Shown: positions 27,696 through 37,568 of the stretch, in pieces
How positions within the stretch are numbered: position 1 is the stretch's first letter
Layout of the letters: every line of letters begins with the position of its first letter
DNA from: Streptomyces albidus (ex Kaewkla and Franco 2022)
GTDB taxonomy: Bacteria; Actinomycetota; Actinomycetes; Streptomycetales; Streptomycetaceae
Direction of reading: 5' to 3'
Assembly: GCF_013870515.1 (NCBI RefSeq)
Contig: NZ_JACBXA010000015.1
Coordinates: forward strand, 1 to 52,821
Length of the DNA: 52,821 nucleotides
Program-made: the position numbers and the translations under genes
The notes under the pieces: model-generated
The model's input: only the letters and a program-made list of their open reading frames with translations
Told to the model about the DNA's origin: nothing
Database searches by the model: none

Positions 27696-30476
27696 CTATG
27701 CGAGGAGTTGCTGCAGTTCCTGACAGGCTCGCTCAGCCCGCTCGCCCGTCCCCCTGTGCGCGACGAGGCGAGGAAGGCTCTGAACCGGGTGGTCCAGGTA
27801 CCGGGCGGCTCGGTCGGCCACCTGGGCGGCGTCCTCGACGAGTCCGTGCCCGACCAGCATCGAGACCGCCTTCGGCCACAGCTCCACGGTGTCCATGAGT
27901 TCGCGCACCGTCCTCGGGGTGGGCTCTGATCCCGAGCACGGGTCCGGCACGGTCCACGAGTGCCGCCCATGGCGCACGGTGACGGGCTCCTGTCCCGGCG
28001 GATGCACCGTGGCGCGTGTGCCGACGGGCACCACGACGTCGAGAGAGAACTGACCGTCCGCGCGCTGCCACGCGACCGAGGCCTCGCCGTAGGGCGTCAG
28101 ATGCCGCGCCGAGGCGTGCGTCAGGGGAAGGCGCGGTCGTGGCCTCACGGTGATCTCCCGATAGCCGGGTGCGGCCGGCGCGAGTCCGGCGACCACGCGA
28201 TGCATCCAGTCCGCCACCGCTCCGAGCGCGTAGTGGTTGAACGACGTCATCTGGCCGGGGTTGATCGAGCCGTCCGGCAGCATGCTGTCCCAGCGCTCCC
28301 AGATCGTCGTGGCACCCATGCCGACCGGGTACAGCCACGACGGGCAGCCCCGCTCCAGCAGCAACTTGTATGCCAGATCGGTCCGTCCGGACGACGTGAG
28401 CGCGTCCGTGATCATGGGCGTGCCCACGAAGCCGGTGCTGATGCGGAACCCGTTCATGCGCAAGAGATCCGCGAGCCTGCGCGCGGCGCACTCCCGTTGG
28501 GAGGCCTCGGGCAGCAGTGCCCATTCCAGGGCCAGCGCGTATGCCGTCGGCGCGTCGCTGAGCATGCGGCCCGAGCCGGTCACGTACTCGCGGGCGAACG
28601 CCTCCCGGGTGCGGGCGGCCAGCGACGCGTATCGCTCGGCCTCCTCCTCACGTCCCAGCAACTGCGCGGTCTCAGCGACGATCTCCGCAGACCGGGCGAG
28701 GTGCGCCGTGGCGACGAGATCGGGGTCCGTCTGCGCGGCGAACGGATTGTCGGGCGGTGCGGTGGGGTCCAGCCAGTCGCCGAACTGCCATCCTCCGGCC
28801 CGGACGCCGTCCGTGGTCAGCGACGCGACCTTGTCCACCCAGCCGCGCATGCTGGGGAGTTGCCGCTCGAGGATGCCGACGTCGTGATAGCGCTGATACA
28901 GCACCCACGGCACGATCGCGGCCGCGTCGCCCCAAGCGGCGGCTGTGGGGCTCTCCTTGTTCACGAGCTCCTGTGGATGAGGGATCTCCGGGATCACCCA
29001 CGGCACCGATCCGTCCGCGTGCTGGTCGGCGGCGACGTCCGCGAGCCAGGAGTCCAGGAATCCCGCCGTGTCGAAGAGGAAGCTCGCGGTGGGCGCGAAG
29101 ACCTGGATGTCGCCGGTCCAGCCGAGCCGCTCGTCCCGCTGCGGGCAATCCGTCGGGATGTCGAGGAAGTTGCCGCGGGTGCTCCACACGACGTTCTCGT
29201 GGAACCGCTCCAAGTCCGGCTCGGAGCAGGAGAACCATCCGGTCCGCCGCAGCTGCGTGCCCACCACGACTGCTTCCACGTCGGCTGCCTGGAGGTCGGC
29301 GACGCCGGTGACCTGGGCGTACCGGAAGCCGTGGTAGGTCAGGCTCGGCTCGAGCACCGCTTCGTCGGCGTCCGCGAGGACGTAGCCGGCGGTGGCCTCG
29401 GCTGTACGAAGCGGACGCACGCCGAGTTCACCGTTCTCCAGGACCTCCGCGTGGTGGACGAGGACCTCGTCACCCGACTTCGTGTTCCGCACGCGAAGCC
29501 GCACCCAGCCGACCACGTTCTGGCCGAAGTCCACCAGCGTCTGCCCCGACGGCGACCGGAAGACCCTCTCGGCTGCGACCACTTCGGTGATCCCCACCGG
29601 CGGTCCGGTGGGCGCTGTGAGACGGCTGAGGTCTGCCTCGACGATCTCCACGCCGTCCTTCCTGGAGTCCGCTCCTCGCAGGTCGGTGCGCTGGCCGTCG
29701 TAGATCTCGTTGACGACGATGCCGCTCTCGCGTGCCGTCCACTCCTCGTCGGTGCCGATGACCTCTCGCGTGCCGTCCAGGTAGGTCACCTCGAGCTGGG
29801 CGCACAGGGCCAACCGGTCGCCGTAGTTGGCTCGTCGGCCACCTGACAGGCCGATTCGGCCGCGATACCAGCCGTTGCCCAGCAACACCTCCAGCGTGTT
29901 CTCGCCCTCCTGGACCAGGTCCGTGACGTCGTAGGTCTGGTACCGCAGGCGGTTGTGGTAACTGGTCCAGCCGGGTGCGAGCACCTGCTCGCCCACCTGG
30001 CCGCCGTTCAACGTCGCCGCGTAGACCCCGTGTGCCGTGGCGTAGATGCGGGCAGACGCGATGCCGGAGCGCAGGGGCACGCTGCGCGAGAGGATCGGGG
30101 CCCGCTCGCCGATGGCGCCGATGGTCCTTGGGCTGATGAAGCGGCCGGTCCAGTCCCCGGGTTCGAGCAGACCCGTCTCCACGGTGGATGCGGGGCTGAA
30201 GTCCGTCCACTGATCGCCGGAGGCCACACGTACGCGTACGGACGCCCGCGTGCGAGCGGGGAGCGGCTCGAACGGCCAGGGGACCAGGACCTGTTCGTCC
30301 GAGTCGACGCGGACCGTCGTCGTGCCGTCCAGTTCCAGTTCGTACGCGGTCTGCTGCCACATCGGGTCGTCGGTGCCGATCTGCCAGGACAGGCGCGGCG
30401 ACGGCGTGCCGATTCCGAGCGCGGAATCGAGGTGCTCGAAGCGAACGGGGCTGATGGTCACGGACTTAGCATTCAT
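27696..30476 (-). CDS. GH78 alpha-L-rhamnosidase
   Basis: A 926-residue glycoside hydrolase family 78 enzyme that removes terminal L-rhamnose from plant glycosides and polysaccharides. N-terminal beta domains (VRFEHLDSALGIGTPSPRLSWQI, FVSP-like WTGRFISP, APGWTSYHNRLRYQTYDVT) are followed by the (alpha/alpha)6 barrel. That barrel carries the catalytic motif CPQRDERLGWTGD (residues 444-456). Another acidic site is in GATTIWERWDSM. No signal peptide is seen, so it acts inside the cell. An extra stretch of about 80 residues follows the usual C-terminal domain (after HGRHSWTVPDP). Its ATG overlaps the upstream MFS stop. Confidence 0.93.
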   Translation of the reverse strand: MNAKSVTISPVRFEHLDSALGIGTPSPRLSWQIGTDDPMWQQTAYELELDGTTTVRVDSDEQVLVPWPFEPLPARTRASVRVRVASGDQWTDFSPASTVETGLLEPGDWTGRFISPRTIGAIGERAPILSRSVPLRSGIASARIYATAHGVYAATLNGGQVGEQVLAPGWTSYHNRLRYQTYDVTDLVQEGENTLEVLLGNGWYRGRIGLSGGRRANYGDRLALCAQLEVTYLDGTREVIGTDEEWTARESGIVVNEIYDGQRTDLRGADSRKDGVEIVEADLSRLTAPTGPPVGITEVVAAERVFRSPSGQTLVDFGQNVVGWVRLRVRNTKSGDEVLVHHAEVLENGELGVRPLRTAEATAGYVLADADEAVLEPSLTYHGFRYAQVTGVADLQAADVEAVVVGTQLRRTGWFSCSEPDLERFHENVVWSTRGNFLDIPTDCPQRDERLGWTGDIQVFAPTASFLFDTAGFLDSWLADVAADQHADGSVPWVIPEIPHPQELVNKESPTAAAWGDAAAIVPWVLYQRYHDVGILERQLPSMRGWVDKVASLTTDGVRAGGWQFGDWLDPTAPPDNPFAAQTDPDLVATAHLARSAEIVAETAQLLGREEEAERYASLAARTREAFAREYVTGSGRMLSDAPTAYALALEWALLPEASQRECAARRLADLLRMNGFRISTGFVGTPMITDALTSSGRTDLAYKLLLERGCPSWLYPVGMGATTIWERWDSMLPDGSINPGQMTSFNHYALGAVADWMHRVVAGLAPAAPGYREITVRPRPRLPLTHASARHLTPYGEASVAWQRADGQFSLDVVVPVGTRATVHPPGQEPVTVRHGRHSWTVPDPCSGSEPTPRTVRELMDTVELWPKAVSMLVGHGLVEDAAQVADRAARYLDHPVQSLPRLVAHRGTGERAERACQELQQLLA

Positions 30477-31762
30477 ACCGGTGCACGCTCCGATTCGATC
30501 TGCTCCAGTGACTTGCCGGACGTGTCCGGCATGAAGAAGTAGCCCACGGTGCCGCTGATCACCAGGAACACCACCAGCAGCGCCGCGACGGGCTCGATCC
30601 CGGTGCTCGCGAGCGCGGGGACGAAGAAACTCCAGATGCCGAGAAGGACCCGGGCGGTGCCGAAGGTGAGGCCCTGGGCGGTGCCGCGCAGGATGGTCGG
30701 GAACAGCTCCTGGCTGAAGACCTTGTACATCGCCTCACCGGCAAGCGCGGCGCCCACGGCCCAGAACACGATGTTGCCGATGATCACCGGAATGGTGAAG
30801 GGGAAGATCAAGTAGATCGTGAAAGCGGTGACCTGCATCAACGCGCCGATGCCCCACATGCGCTTGCGGGTGGCGTGGGAGCGGTCGGCAAGCCGCATGA
30901 ACAGCACGAGTGTCGCCACCAGTCCGAGGCCGAAGCCGAGGGCGGTGAGTCCGACGCTGACTGCCTGGCTGCCGGCGTCGAGCGACTTGATGATGTACGG
31001 GTTGAAGATCCCCTTGGTGCCGGCGGCGAGGTTCCAGAACGCGTAGATGGTCACGGTCCACAGCAGCGCCTGCAGATTCGCGCCGCTGAACAGGTTCCGG
31101 AGTTTCTGCTGGACCGGAGCCTGGGACGCGGAGGCCTTCTCCCACCGGGGGGATTCGGACAATCCCTGGCGCAGGGCCCAGGTGATGAGCGCGACCAGGA
31201 CCAGGTGCAGGAAGACGATGCGGATGCCGAGCATGCCGAGCGGCGCGAGGGCGAAGGCGAGCAGCAGCACGACCAACGGCCCGGCGTTCCAGGCGAGGTG
31301 GGTGAAGCCCAGCAGCTTGCCGCGTGCCTTGGCGGGCGAGAACTCGCCCACGAGCGCCAGCGAGGCCGGTACGTCGGCGCCCACTGCGACGCCCACGATG
31401 AAGGTTCCGATGAACAGCATCGGCGAGTTGAACGACAGCGCGATCAACAGCACCCCCGCCGCGTACACGAGCAGGTCGTACTTGTAGATCCGCTTGCGGC
31501 CCAACTTGTCGCCCAACCGGCCGCCGATGAAGGCGCCGAGGGCGCAGCCGAGCGCGTTCGGACCGATCGCGGCGAGTGCCCCGACGGCACCGCTGCTGAG
31601 GCCGAGTTCGGATTGGAAGAGGGACAGCCCCGCACTGAGCGCGACGATGGAGCCGGCGTCGATGTACGAGGCCATCCCGGCGAGAATGGCCCACTTCCAC
31701 TGCTGGCGGCTGATCGTTCCGTCTTCCGCCGGACTTGCGCCGACCCTTTCCGGGGATGCCAT
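30473..31762 (-). CDS. MFS sugar transporter, operon partner of rhamnosidase
   Basis: A 429-residue, 12-helix major facilitator. The N-half signature is GAFIGGRLGDKLGRKRIYKYDLLVYAAGVLL, followed by FIVGVAVGADVPASLALVGEFSPAKARGKLLGF. The latter is characteristic of sugar and aromatic-acid porters. The C-terminal QELFPTILRGTAQGLTFGTARVLLG fits. The gene is coupled to the rhamnosidase by an ATGA overlap, so uptake of rhamnose-containing glycosides is the likely role. The ATG at 31762 follows aggagacc. A LacI-type half-palindrome lies 32 bases upstream. Confidence 0.9.
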   Translation of the reverse strand: MASPERVGASPAEDGTISRQQWKWAILAGMASYIDAGSIVALSAGLSLFQSELGLSSGAVGALAAIGPNALGCALGAFIGGRLGDKLGRKRIYKYDLLVYAAGVLLIALSFNSPMLFIGTFIVGVAVGADVPASLALVGEFSPAKARGKLLGFTHLAWNAGPLVVLLLAFALAPLGMLGIRIVFLHLVLVALITWALRQGLSESPRWEKASASQAPVQQKLRNLFSGANLQALLWTVTIYAFWNLAAGTKGIFNPYIIKSLDAGSQAVSVGLTALGFGLGLVATLVLFMRLADRSHATRKRMWGIGALMQVTAFTIYLIFPFTIPVIIGNIVFWAVGAALAGEAMYKVFSQELFPTILRGTAQGLTFGTARVLLGIWSFFVPALASTGIEPVAALLVVFLVISGTVGYFFMPDTSGKSLEQIESERAPV

Positions 31763-31793
31763 GCCGGTCTCCTAGTCCTTACTGGTACTACAT

Positions 31794-31809
31794 ATTGAAA
31801 CGTATTAAT
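31794..31809. promoter_or_regulatory. imperfect LacI-type operator upstream of the MFS-rhamnosidase operon
   Basis: The sequence attgaaacgtattaat is centred on CG and carries the TGAAACG half-site of LacI-family operators, with a degenerate right half. It lies 32 bases upstream of the transporter start. It shares its left half with the stronger site at 32070-32088, suggesting that one repressor acts on both promoters. The rest of the 31763-32156 gap shows no gene. Confidence 0.55.
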
Positions 31810-32069
31810 CGGGGACCGTAGTTGCCGCATACATGGCTGACAACAGTCTGGACGCGCTTGCATGAATCACTTACTTCGCTCCTCGGCATGAACCGGTACA
31901 CAGTTGCCCGGCCGACCCCGGGCGAGCACGCGGGAGGCATCAACGCACCCGATGAGCAGCGGTGATCACACGGACTCCGCGCCGGGGGTGCTGCTCAGGC
32001 GGCGGCCGGCAAGGGGGCGTGGGGGAGTGCACCGATGGCCTCAGCGGCCTGGGAGCCCCACTCCATACA

Positions 32070-32088
32070 ACGTGAAACGTTTTCACGT
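32070..32088. promoter_or_regulatory. LacI-family operator upstream of the lacI-type gene
   Basis: The palindrome acgtgaaacgttttcacgt has 8-base perfect arms around a 3-base centre. The core TGAAACGTTTTCA is the classical LacI/GalR half-site arrangement. It lies about 70 bases before the regulator start, as expected for autoregulation. Confidence 0.8.
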
Positions 32089-32156
32089 GCGCGGGAGTAG
32101 AGTGCGAGTGTGAGAGCAGTCGGGCAGTGGTAGCCGGGGCAGACGGGAACACCCGC

Positions 32157-33167
32157 ATGGTCAGCATCAAGGACGTGGCGCGCCGGGCGGGCGTGTCCAT
32201 CGGCACCGTCTCCAACGCCCTGAACAGGCCCGACCGCGTTTCCCCGGCCACCCGCGCCCGCGTGGCATCGGCTGTCGACGAACTCGGTTACGTGCGCAGC
32301 GAATCCGCGCGCCAGCTCCGGGCCGGGCAGAGCCGCATCATGGCTCTGCTCGTCCTCGACATGGGCAACCCGTTCTTCGTGGACATCGCCCGCGGCGCGG
32401 AACAGGCCGCTCGCGCCGAAGGCTTGGGCGTCATGCTCTGCAACAGCGAGCAGGACAAGACAGCCGAGGAGCTGTACCTGTCCCTGTTCGCCGAGCAGCG
32501 CGTGCGCGGCGTGCTCATCACGCCCGCGGACGAGACCGGTACGACGATGAAGTCCTTCCAGCGGCACGGCATCCCCTACGTCTTCGTCGACCGGGTGGTT
32601 GCCGCGCACGAGGCGTGCTCCGTGTCAGTGGACGACGTCGCCGGCGGCGAGCTCGCCGTACGCCACCTGATCGAGGGCGGGCACACCTCCATCGCCTATG
32701 TGAGCGGGCCACCGCACCTCGCCCAGTGCCAGGACCGTCTGACAGGCGCACTGAAGGCCCTCAGCGACGCCGGACTCCAGCCGGACTCCCTCACCGTGCT
32801 GGAGAACAGCGCCGACGGCGTGGCATCCGGCCGCGACGCCGGCTCCCGCTTCCTCGGCGTCCACCCACGACCCACAGCGATCTTCTGCTCAAACGATCTG
32901 CTCGCTCTGGGCGTGCTGCAGACTCTGTTCGCGGCTGGCGTGCGCGTGCCCGACGAGGTCTCGATCGTGGGCTACGACGACATCGAATTCGCTGAAGCCG
33001 CCGCGGTTCCGCTGACATCGGTGCGCCAGCCGGCTGTGACGATGGGCAGGACGGCGGCCGAGCTGCTGATCCACGAGACCGGCGAGAACCCGGAACACGT
33101 CCACCAGAGGATCGCCTTCCAGCCTGAACTCGTCGTCCGCAACTCCTCCTTGCCCGGCCAGCGATGA
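32157..33167 (+). CDS. LacI-family transcriptional regulator
   Basis: A 336-residue LacI/GalR repressor. The helix-turn-helix and hinge are SIKDVARRAGVSIGTVSNALNRPDRVSPATRARVASAVDELGYVRSESARQLRAG. The periplasmic-binding-like sensor domain includes IMALLVLDMGNPFFVDIARGAEQAAR, the block RLTGALKALSDAGL and PTAIFCSNDLLALGVLQTLFAAGVRVPDEVSIVGYDDIEFAEAAAVPLTSVRQPA. It is divergent from the MFS-rhamnosidase operon and probably controls it with rhamnose or a rhamnoside as inducer. The ATG at 32157 starts exactly at the family N-terminus. Confidence 0.93.
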   Translation: MVSIKDVARRAGVSIGTVSNALNRPDRVSPATRARVASAVDELGYVRSESARQLRAGQSRIMALLVLDMGNPFFVDIARGAEQAARAEGLGVMLCNSEQDKTAEELYLSLFAEQRVRGVLITPADETGTTMKSFQRHGIPYVFVDRVVAAHEACSVSVDDVAGGELAVRHLIEGGHTSIAYVSGPPHLAQCQDRLTGALKALSDAGLQPDSLTVLENSADGVASGRDAGSRFLGVHPRPTAIFCSNDLLALGVLQTLFAAGVRVPDEVSIVGYDDIEFAEAAAVPLTSVRQPAVTMGRTAAELLIHETGENPEHVHQRIAFQPELVVRNSSLPGQR

Positions 33168-33180
33168 AGGACGGTGGCCC

Positions 33181-33858
33181 TCAGCCCCGAAGGAGGCCGG
33201 TACGCCGCAGCCACGACTCGACGTCGGCATCGGCTTCCCGGGCCTTCTCACCGCGTACCGCGAGCCCTTCCCCGATGGTCGCCCCGGGGCAGGACGCCGC
33301 GTAGTCCCGCTCCACGGTGCCCAGTCCGCTCATCGCATACGTCGTGAACGGAAAGACCTTCTTCCCGCGGAAGTCGAACTCCTCGGTGAAGGTGGACATG
33401 ATCATGGGTGCTCTGACGTTCCAGATCGGACTGCCCAGCAGCACCCTGTCGTAACGCTCGATGGAGGACGGCAACTTGGCGATGGCAGGCCGCAAGTCAC
33501 CGTCCTGCTCGCGGGAGTTGCGCGCGACCGTCGTGTCGTAGTCGTCGGGATAGGGGTCGGCGGCCTCGATGCTGTGCACGTCGCACTCGATGCGCTCGCC
33601 GATCATCCGGGCGACCACCTCGGTGTTGCCCGTCTTCAGGTCTGTGCGCCCGCCGTAGTGGTAGTTCTCGCCCGGACGGGAGAAGTAGGCGAGCAGGACA
33701 CGCTTCCTGGACGTGGCCTTCGCGCCGGGCCGCTGAGCGGATTCCGGTGCGCTCCCGCCACTGGGCGAGGGCGTGGAACAGCCGGTCGTCTGGGCACCGG
33801 TCATGGCGGTTGCTCCTCCCAGAAGTACGCCACGGAGGACGGCGCGTCGCCTCATCAC
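33181..33858 (-). CDS. exported flavodoxin-like protein
   Basis: About 225 residues. The N-terminus has twin arginines (RRRAVLRGVLLGGATAMTGAQTTGC) with a Cys in a lipobox-like position, suggesting a Tat-exported lipoprotein. After a Ser/Gly/Pro linker comes a flavodoxin domain: KRVLLAYFSRPGENYHYGGRTDLKTGNTEVVARMI (FMN phosphate loop), YDRVLLGSPIWNVRAPMIMSTFTEEFDFRGKKVFPFTTYAMSGLGTVERDYAA. It should bind FMN and carry electrons. Extracytoplasmic flavodoxins of this kind are found near aldo/keto reductase genes, as here. The start is GTG (33858) or the adjacent ATG (33855). Confidence 0.85.
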   Translation of the reverse strand: MMRRRAVLRGVLLGGATAMTGAQTTGCSTPSPSGGSAPESAQRPGAKATSRKRVLLAYFSRPGENYHYGGRTDLKTGNTEVVARMIGERIECDVHSIEAADPYPDDYDTTVARNSREQDGDLRPAIAKLPSSIERYDRVLLGSPIWNVRAPMIMSTFTEEFDFRGKKVFPFTTYAMSGLGTVERDYAASCPGATIGEGLAVRGEKAREADADVESWLRRTGLLRG

Positions 33859-34003
33859 GACGGGTTTCCTTTCTCGGCCCCGGGTTCGCCCGTCGTCTGC
33901 GCCCCCGCCGGGGATGGATACGGACGCATCGGGATCCGGACGCGCGGCAGGCCCTCCGCACGATCAGCTCTGTTGTGGTCAGGCGGCTGCTCAGGTGTGC
34001 CGG

Positions 34004-34855
34004 TCAGGCGTCCAGGCGCCGATTGGCGAGCCAGTCGACCATGGCCGGGTCGCGGTGATCGAAGAACAGCGAGTCCCCGGTCTCCAGGGTGGCGATCGAC
34101 GCCATCTGGTCGTCGGTGAGTTCGAAGTCGAAGACGTCGAAGTTCTCCGCCATGCGCTCGGCATGGACCGACTTGGGAATCGCGACGATGCCGCGCTGGA
34201 TCAGCCAGCGCAGCGCGACCTGTGCCACTGACTTGCCGTGCTCGGCCCCGATCTCGCTCAGCAGCGGGTTCGTGAAGAGGTTGTTGCGGCCTTCGGCGAA
34301 CCCGCCCCACGACTGGATCTGGACCCCGCGCTCGCGCATGACCTCGTGGTCGGCGGCGCGTTGGAAGAACGGGTGGGTCTCGATCTGGTTGACCGCGGGT
34401 GTGACCTCGTTGTTGACGACGAGGTCGACGAGCCGGTCGGGGTGGAAGTTGGCGACGCCGATCGCCCTGGCACGGCCTTGGCGCTGCAGGTCCTCCATGG
34501 CGCGCCACTGGCCGTACACGTCCCCGTAGGGCTGGTGCATGAGGTACAGGTCGAGGTGGTCGAGACCGAGCTTGTTCAGCGACGTCTCGAACGCACGCTT
34601 TGTGTTCTCTTGCGCGGGGGCGTCCTGGACCCACAGCTTGGTGGTCACAAACAGCTCTTCACGCGGGACGCCGCTGTTCTTGATGGCGCGGCCGACGGCC
34701 TCCTCGTTCTGGTAGGCGGCGGCGGTGTCGAGCAGCCGGTAGCCGGCCGCGAGGGCTTCGGCGACGGCTTGCTCGGTCTGCTCCGGCGGGACCTGGTAGA
34801 CGCCGAACCCGAGGATCGGCATCTCGACGCCGTTGTTCAGGGTGACGTTCTGCAT
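34004..34855 (-). CDS. aldo/keto reductase (2,5-diketogluconate reductase type)
   Basis: A 283-residue NADPH-dependent aldo/keto reductase. The catalytic tetrad is visible: Asp and Tyr in [16 protein letters not shown], Lys in VTTKLWVQD, His in LYLMHQPYG. The cofactor region is near the C-terminus, [33 protein letters not shown]. The start [21 protein letters not shown] is typical of the group that reduces 2,5-diketogluconate and many carbonyls. The ribosome site gaaggaga is strong. It follows the other aldo/keto reductase gene after 41 bases, so they are probably co-transcribed. Confidence 0.92.
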   Translation of the reverse strand: MQNVTLNNGVEMPILGFGVYQVPPEQTEQAVAEALAAGYRLLDTAAAYQNEEAVGRAIKNSGVPREELFVTTKLWVQDAPAQENTKRAFETSLNKLGLDHLDLYLMHQPYGDVYGQWRAMEDLQRQGRARAIGVANFHPDRLVDLVVNNEVTPAVNQIETHPFFQRAADHEVMRERGVQIQSWGGFAEGRNNLFTNPLLSEIGAEHGKSVAQVALRWLIQRGIVAIPKSVHAERMAENFDVFDFELTDDQMASIATLETGDSLFFDHRDPAMVDWLANRRLDA

Positions 34856-34896
34856 GGGATCTCCTTCTGTGCGGGAAGAGCGGGCGCGCGTCCGAG

Positions 34897-35874
<978 letters not shown>

Positions 35875-35964
35875 CGTCTCTCTCCGGTTCCTCGCGTTCC
35901 AGGGTTCCACTCTGGCCTCGGCCGCCCTGTGACCGCTCGCTCTGCCGGGCTCTGCGGACATGCT

Positions 35965-35976
35965 CACCGCGCGGTG
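35965..35976. promoter_or_regulatory. palindrome in the divergent AKR/MmyB-type promoter
   Basis: The 12-base perfect palindrome caccgcgcggtg lies between the divergent reductase and regulator genes. In GC-rich DNA such palindromes arise by chance, so this is only a candidate operator. Confidence 0.3.
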
Positions 35977-36100
35977 CGAGGGCGTCCGGAATCCACCTTG
36001 GCGTCTTTCCGCCCGCTGCGGCAGGCCGGGATCTTCGGGGGTCATGACAGGGCCCCCCTCGGCAGTGCCGAGCAGGTCAGCGCGGTGTGACACTCGAACC

Positions 36101-37018
36101 ATGGCACCTGAGCGGACCTCCACCGGCAGCGGTGACATGGAGCTGGGCCGATTCCTGCGGGCCCGTCGAACCCGGACCAGCCCGCACCAGGTCGGCCTCA
36201 CCGTCGGTACCGGTGTGCGCCGCACCCCCGGGCTGCGCCGGGAGGAACTCGCCACGCTTTCCGGGATCAGCATCGACTACTACGTACGACTGGAGCGCGG
36301 CAAGGAGACCCGCCCCAGCCCGTCCGTCCTCGACGCCCTCGCCCGGGCCCTGCGCCTGGACGACCAGGAGCACCACCACCTGCGGGAGCTTGCCGCACGC
36401 GCCGCGCGGTACGCCCCCGAGCCGCCTCCCGCACCGAGCCGTACCGTGCGCCCTCACCTGAGACTCCTGCTGGAGTCGATGCGCCCGAACCCGGCGTACG
36501 TCGTCAGCCGCAGCATGGACCTCCTCGCATGGAACCCCGGCGGCCTCGCGTTGTACGCAGGCCTGGACGACTGGCCCGCCAAGCAGCGCAACCTGGCCCG
36601 CTACCTCTTCCTCCACCCGGCCGCCCGCGACCTCTTCCCCGAGTGGAACAACCAGGTCCGCGCCTGCGTCGCCCGCCTGCGCGCGACCGCCGGCACCGCA
36701 CCGGACGCCCCCGACCTGACCAACCTCGTCGGCGAACTCCTGCTCAAGAGCCCCGACTTCGCCAAGCTCTGGGAACGCTACGACGTGACCGGCCGCAAGC
36801 CGGCGCACAAGACGTTCCACCACCCGCACGTCGGCACGATCACCCTCACCGCCCAGTCCATGGAGCTGGAGGGCACCCCGGGCCAGCGCTTCGGCGTCTA
36901 CACAGCCGAGCCAGGCACCCCCGACCACGACGCCATGCTCCTGCTGGACATGACCGCACCCCGGTCGGCCCCGCACCCAGCAGAGCAGGACCCGGAGCAG
37001 CCACCCCGGCACCCCTGA
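36101..37018 (+). CDS. MmyB/MltR-type helix-turn-helix regulator
   Basis: About 305 residues. The N-terminal XRE-type helix-turn-helix reads GRFLRARRTRTSPHQVGLTVGTGVRRTPGLRREELATLSGISIDYYVRLERGKETRPSPSVLDALARALRL. The C-terminal ligand-binding domain (MRPNPAYVVSRSMDLLAWNPGGLALYAG... to HHPHVGTITLTAQSMELEGTPGQRFGVYTAEPGTPDHDAMLLL) is the MmyB-like fold that binds fatty-acid-like ligands in one known case. Such regulators usually control a divergent oxidoreductase gene, here the aldo/keto reductases. The start could also be the ATG at 36137, just before the helix-turn-helix. Confidence 0.9.
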   Translation: MAPERTSTGSGDMELGRFLRARRTRTSPHQVGLTVGTGVRRTPGLRREELATLSGISIDYYVRLERGKETRPSPSVLDALARALRLDDQEHHHLRELAARAARYAPEPPPAPSRTVRPHLRLLLESMRPNPAYVVSRSMDLLAWNPGGLALYAGLDDWPAKQRNLARYLFLHPAARDLFPEWNNQVRACVARLRATAGTAPDAPDLTNLVGELLLKSPDFAKLWERYDVTGRKPAHKTFHHPHVGTITLTAQSMELEGTPGQRFGVYTAEPGTPDHDAMLLLDMTAPRSAPHPAEQDPEQPPRHP

Positions 37019-37147
37019 CCCGCGGCCGTCCGACGTCGTGATCACGAACAGACAGCGGGGCACGGTCAGCGGCCGACCCGGCCGGGAGTCCCGAGTCGCG
37101 CAGTCGGTCCAAGTGGCAGGACGAGCCCCGTACTTGCAACCCTGCCG

Positions 37148-37462
37148 TCAGGCGGTCCACAGCCGATGGAACTCCTCGGACGTGATGACCTCGAGCGGAT
37201 CCTCGTCGGGATCGATCGCCTGGTCGGTCAGGAAGCCGTGCTCGTCTTCCAAGTGCTTCCAGCTGTATCGGAAGAGCTCGCCGGCAGAGGTGAGTTCCGC
37301 TTGCTTGACGACGGTCAACTCCCTGCCGCGGTAGACGGCTTCGAAGTACCACAGTCCGCCTTCGTCGTCAGCGTGGCGAAAATGGAGACGCCGTGTCGCC
37401 GCCTCATCGAGTCCCCGGTAGCTCGCCACGACCTCTGCTTTGATGCGCGCACGGTCAGCCAC
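37148..37462 (-). CDS. conserved hypothetical protein
   Basis: A 104-residue acidic protein. The sequence starts VADRARIKAEVVASYRGLDEAATRRLHFRHADDEGGLWYFEAVYRGRELTVVKQAEL and continues with SAGELFRYSWKHLEDEHGFLTDQAIDPDEDPLEVITSEEFHRLWTA. Codon bias is strong, and the strand and helix content looks like a small folded protein. I do not recognise a family with known function. The GTG at 37462 is preferred over the farther upstream ATG (37585), whose extra residues are low complexity and overlap the divergent gene. Confidence 0.6.
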   Translation of the reverse strand: MADRARIKAEVVASYRGLDEAATRRLHFRHADDEGGLWYFEAVYRGRELTVVKQAELTSAGELFRYSWKHLEDEHGFLTDQAIDPDEDPLEVITSEEFHRLWTA

Positions 37463-37568
37463 ACGGGCATCGTGCCAGCAGGCGCACCTGCCTGACGTCC
37501 GTACGGCCAGAGCGCCGGAAGCAACAGCGGCAACAGACGATGGGCTGCCGGTGCGGAAGGATGACGCC

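Noticed and set aside
27960..29846. Long plus-strand open frame of 628 codons inside the rhamnosidase gene
   Set aside because: It is antisense to a gene with clear GH78 motifs. Its Arg/Val/Gly-rich product shows no motif, as expected of a GC-bias shadow.
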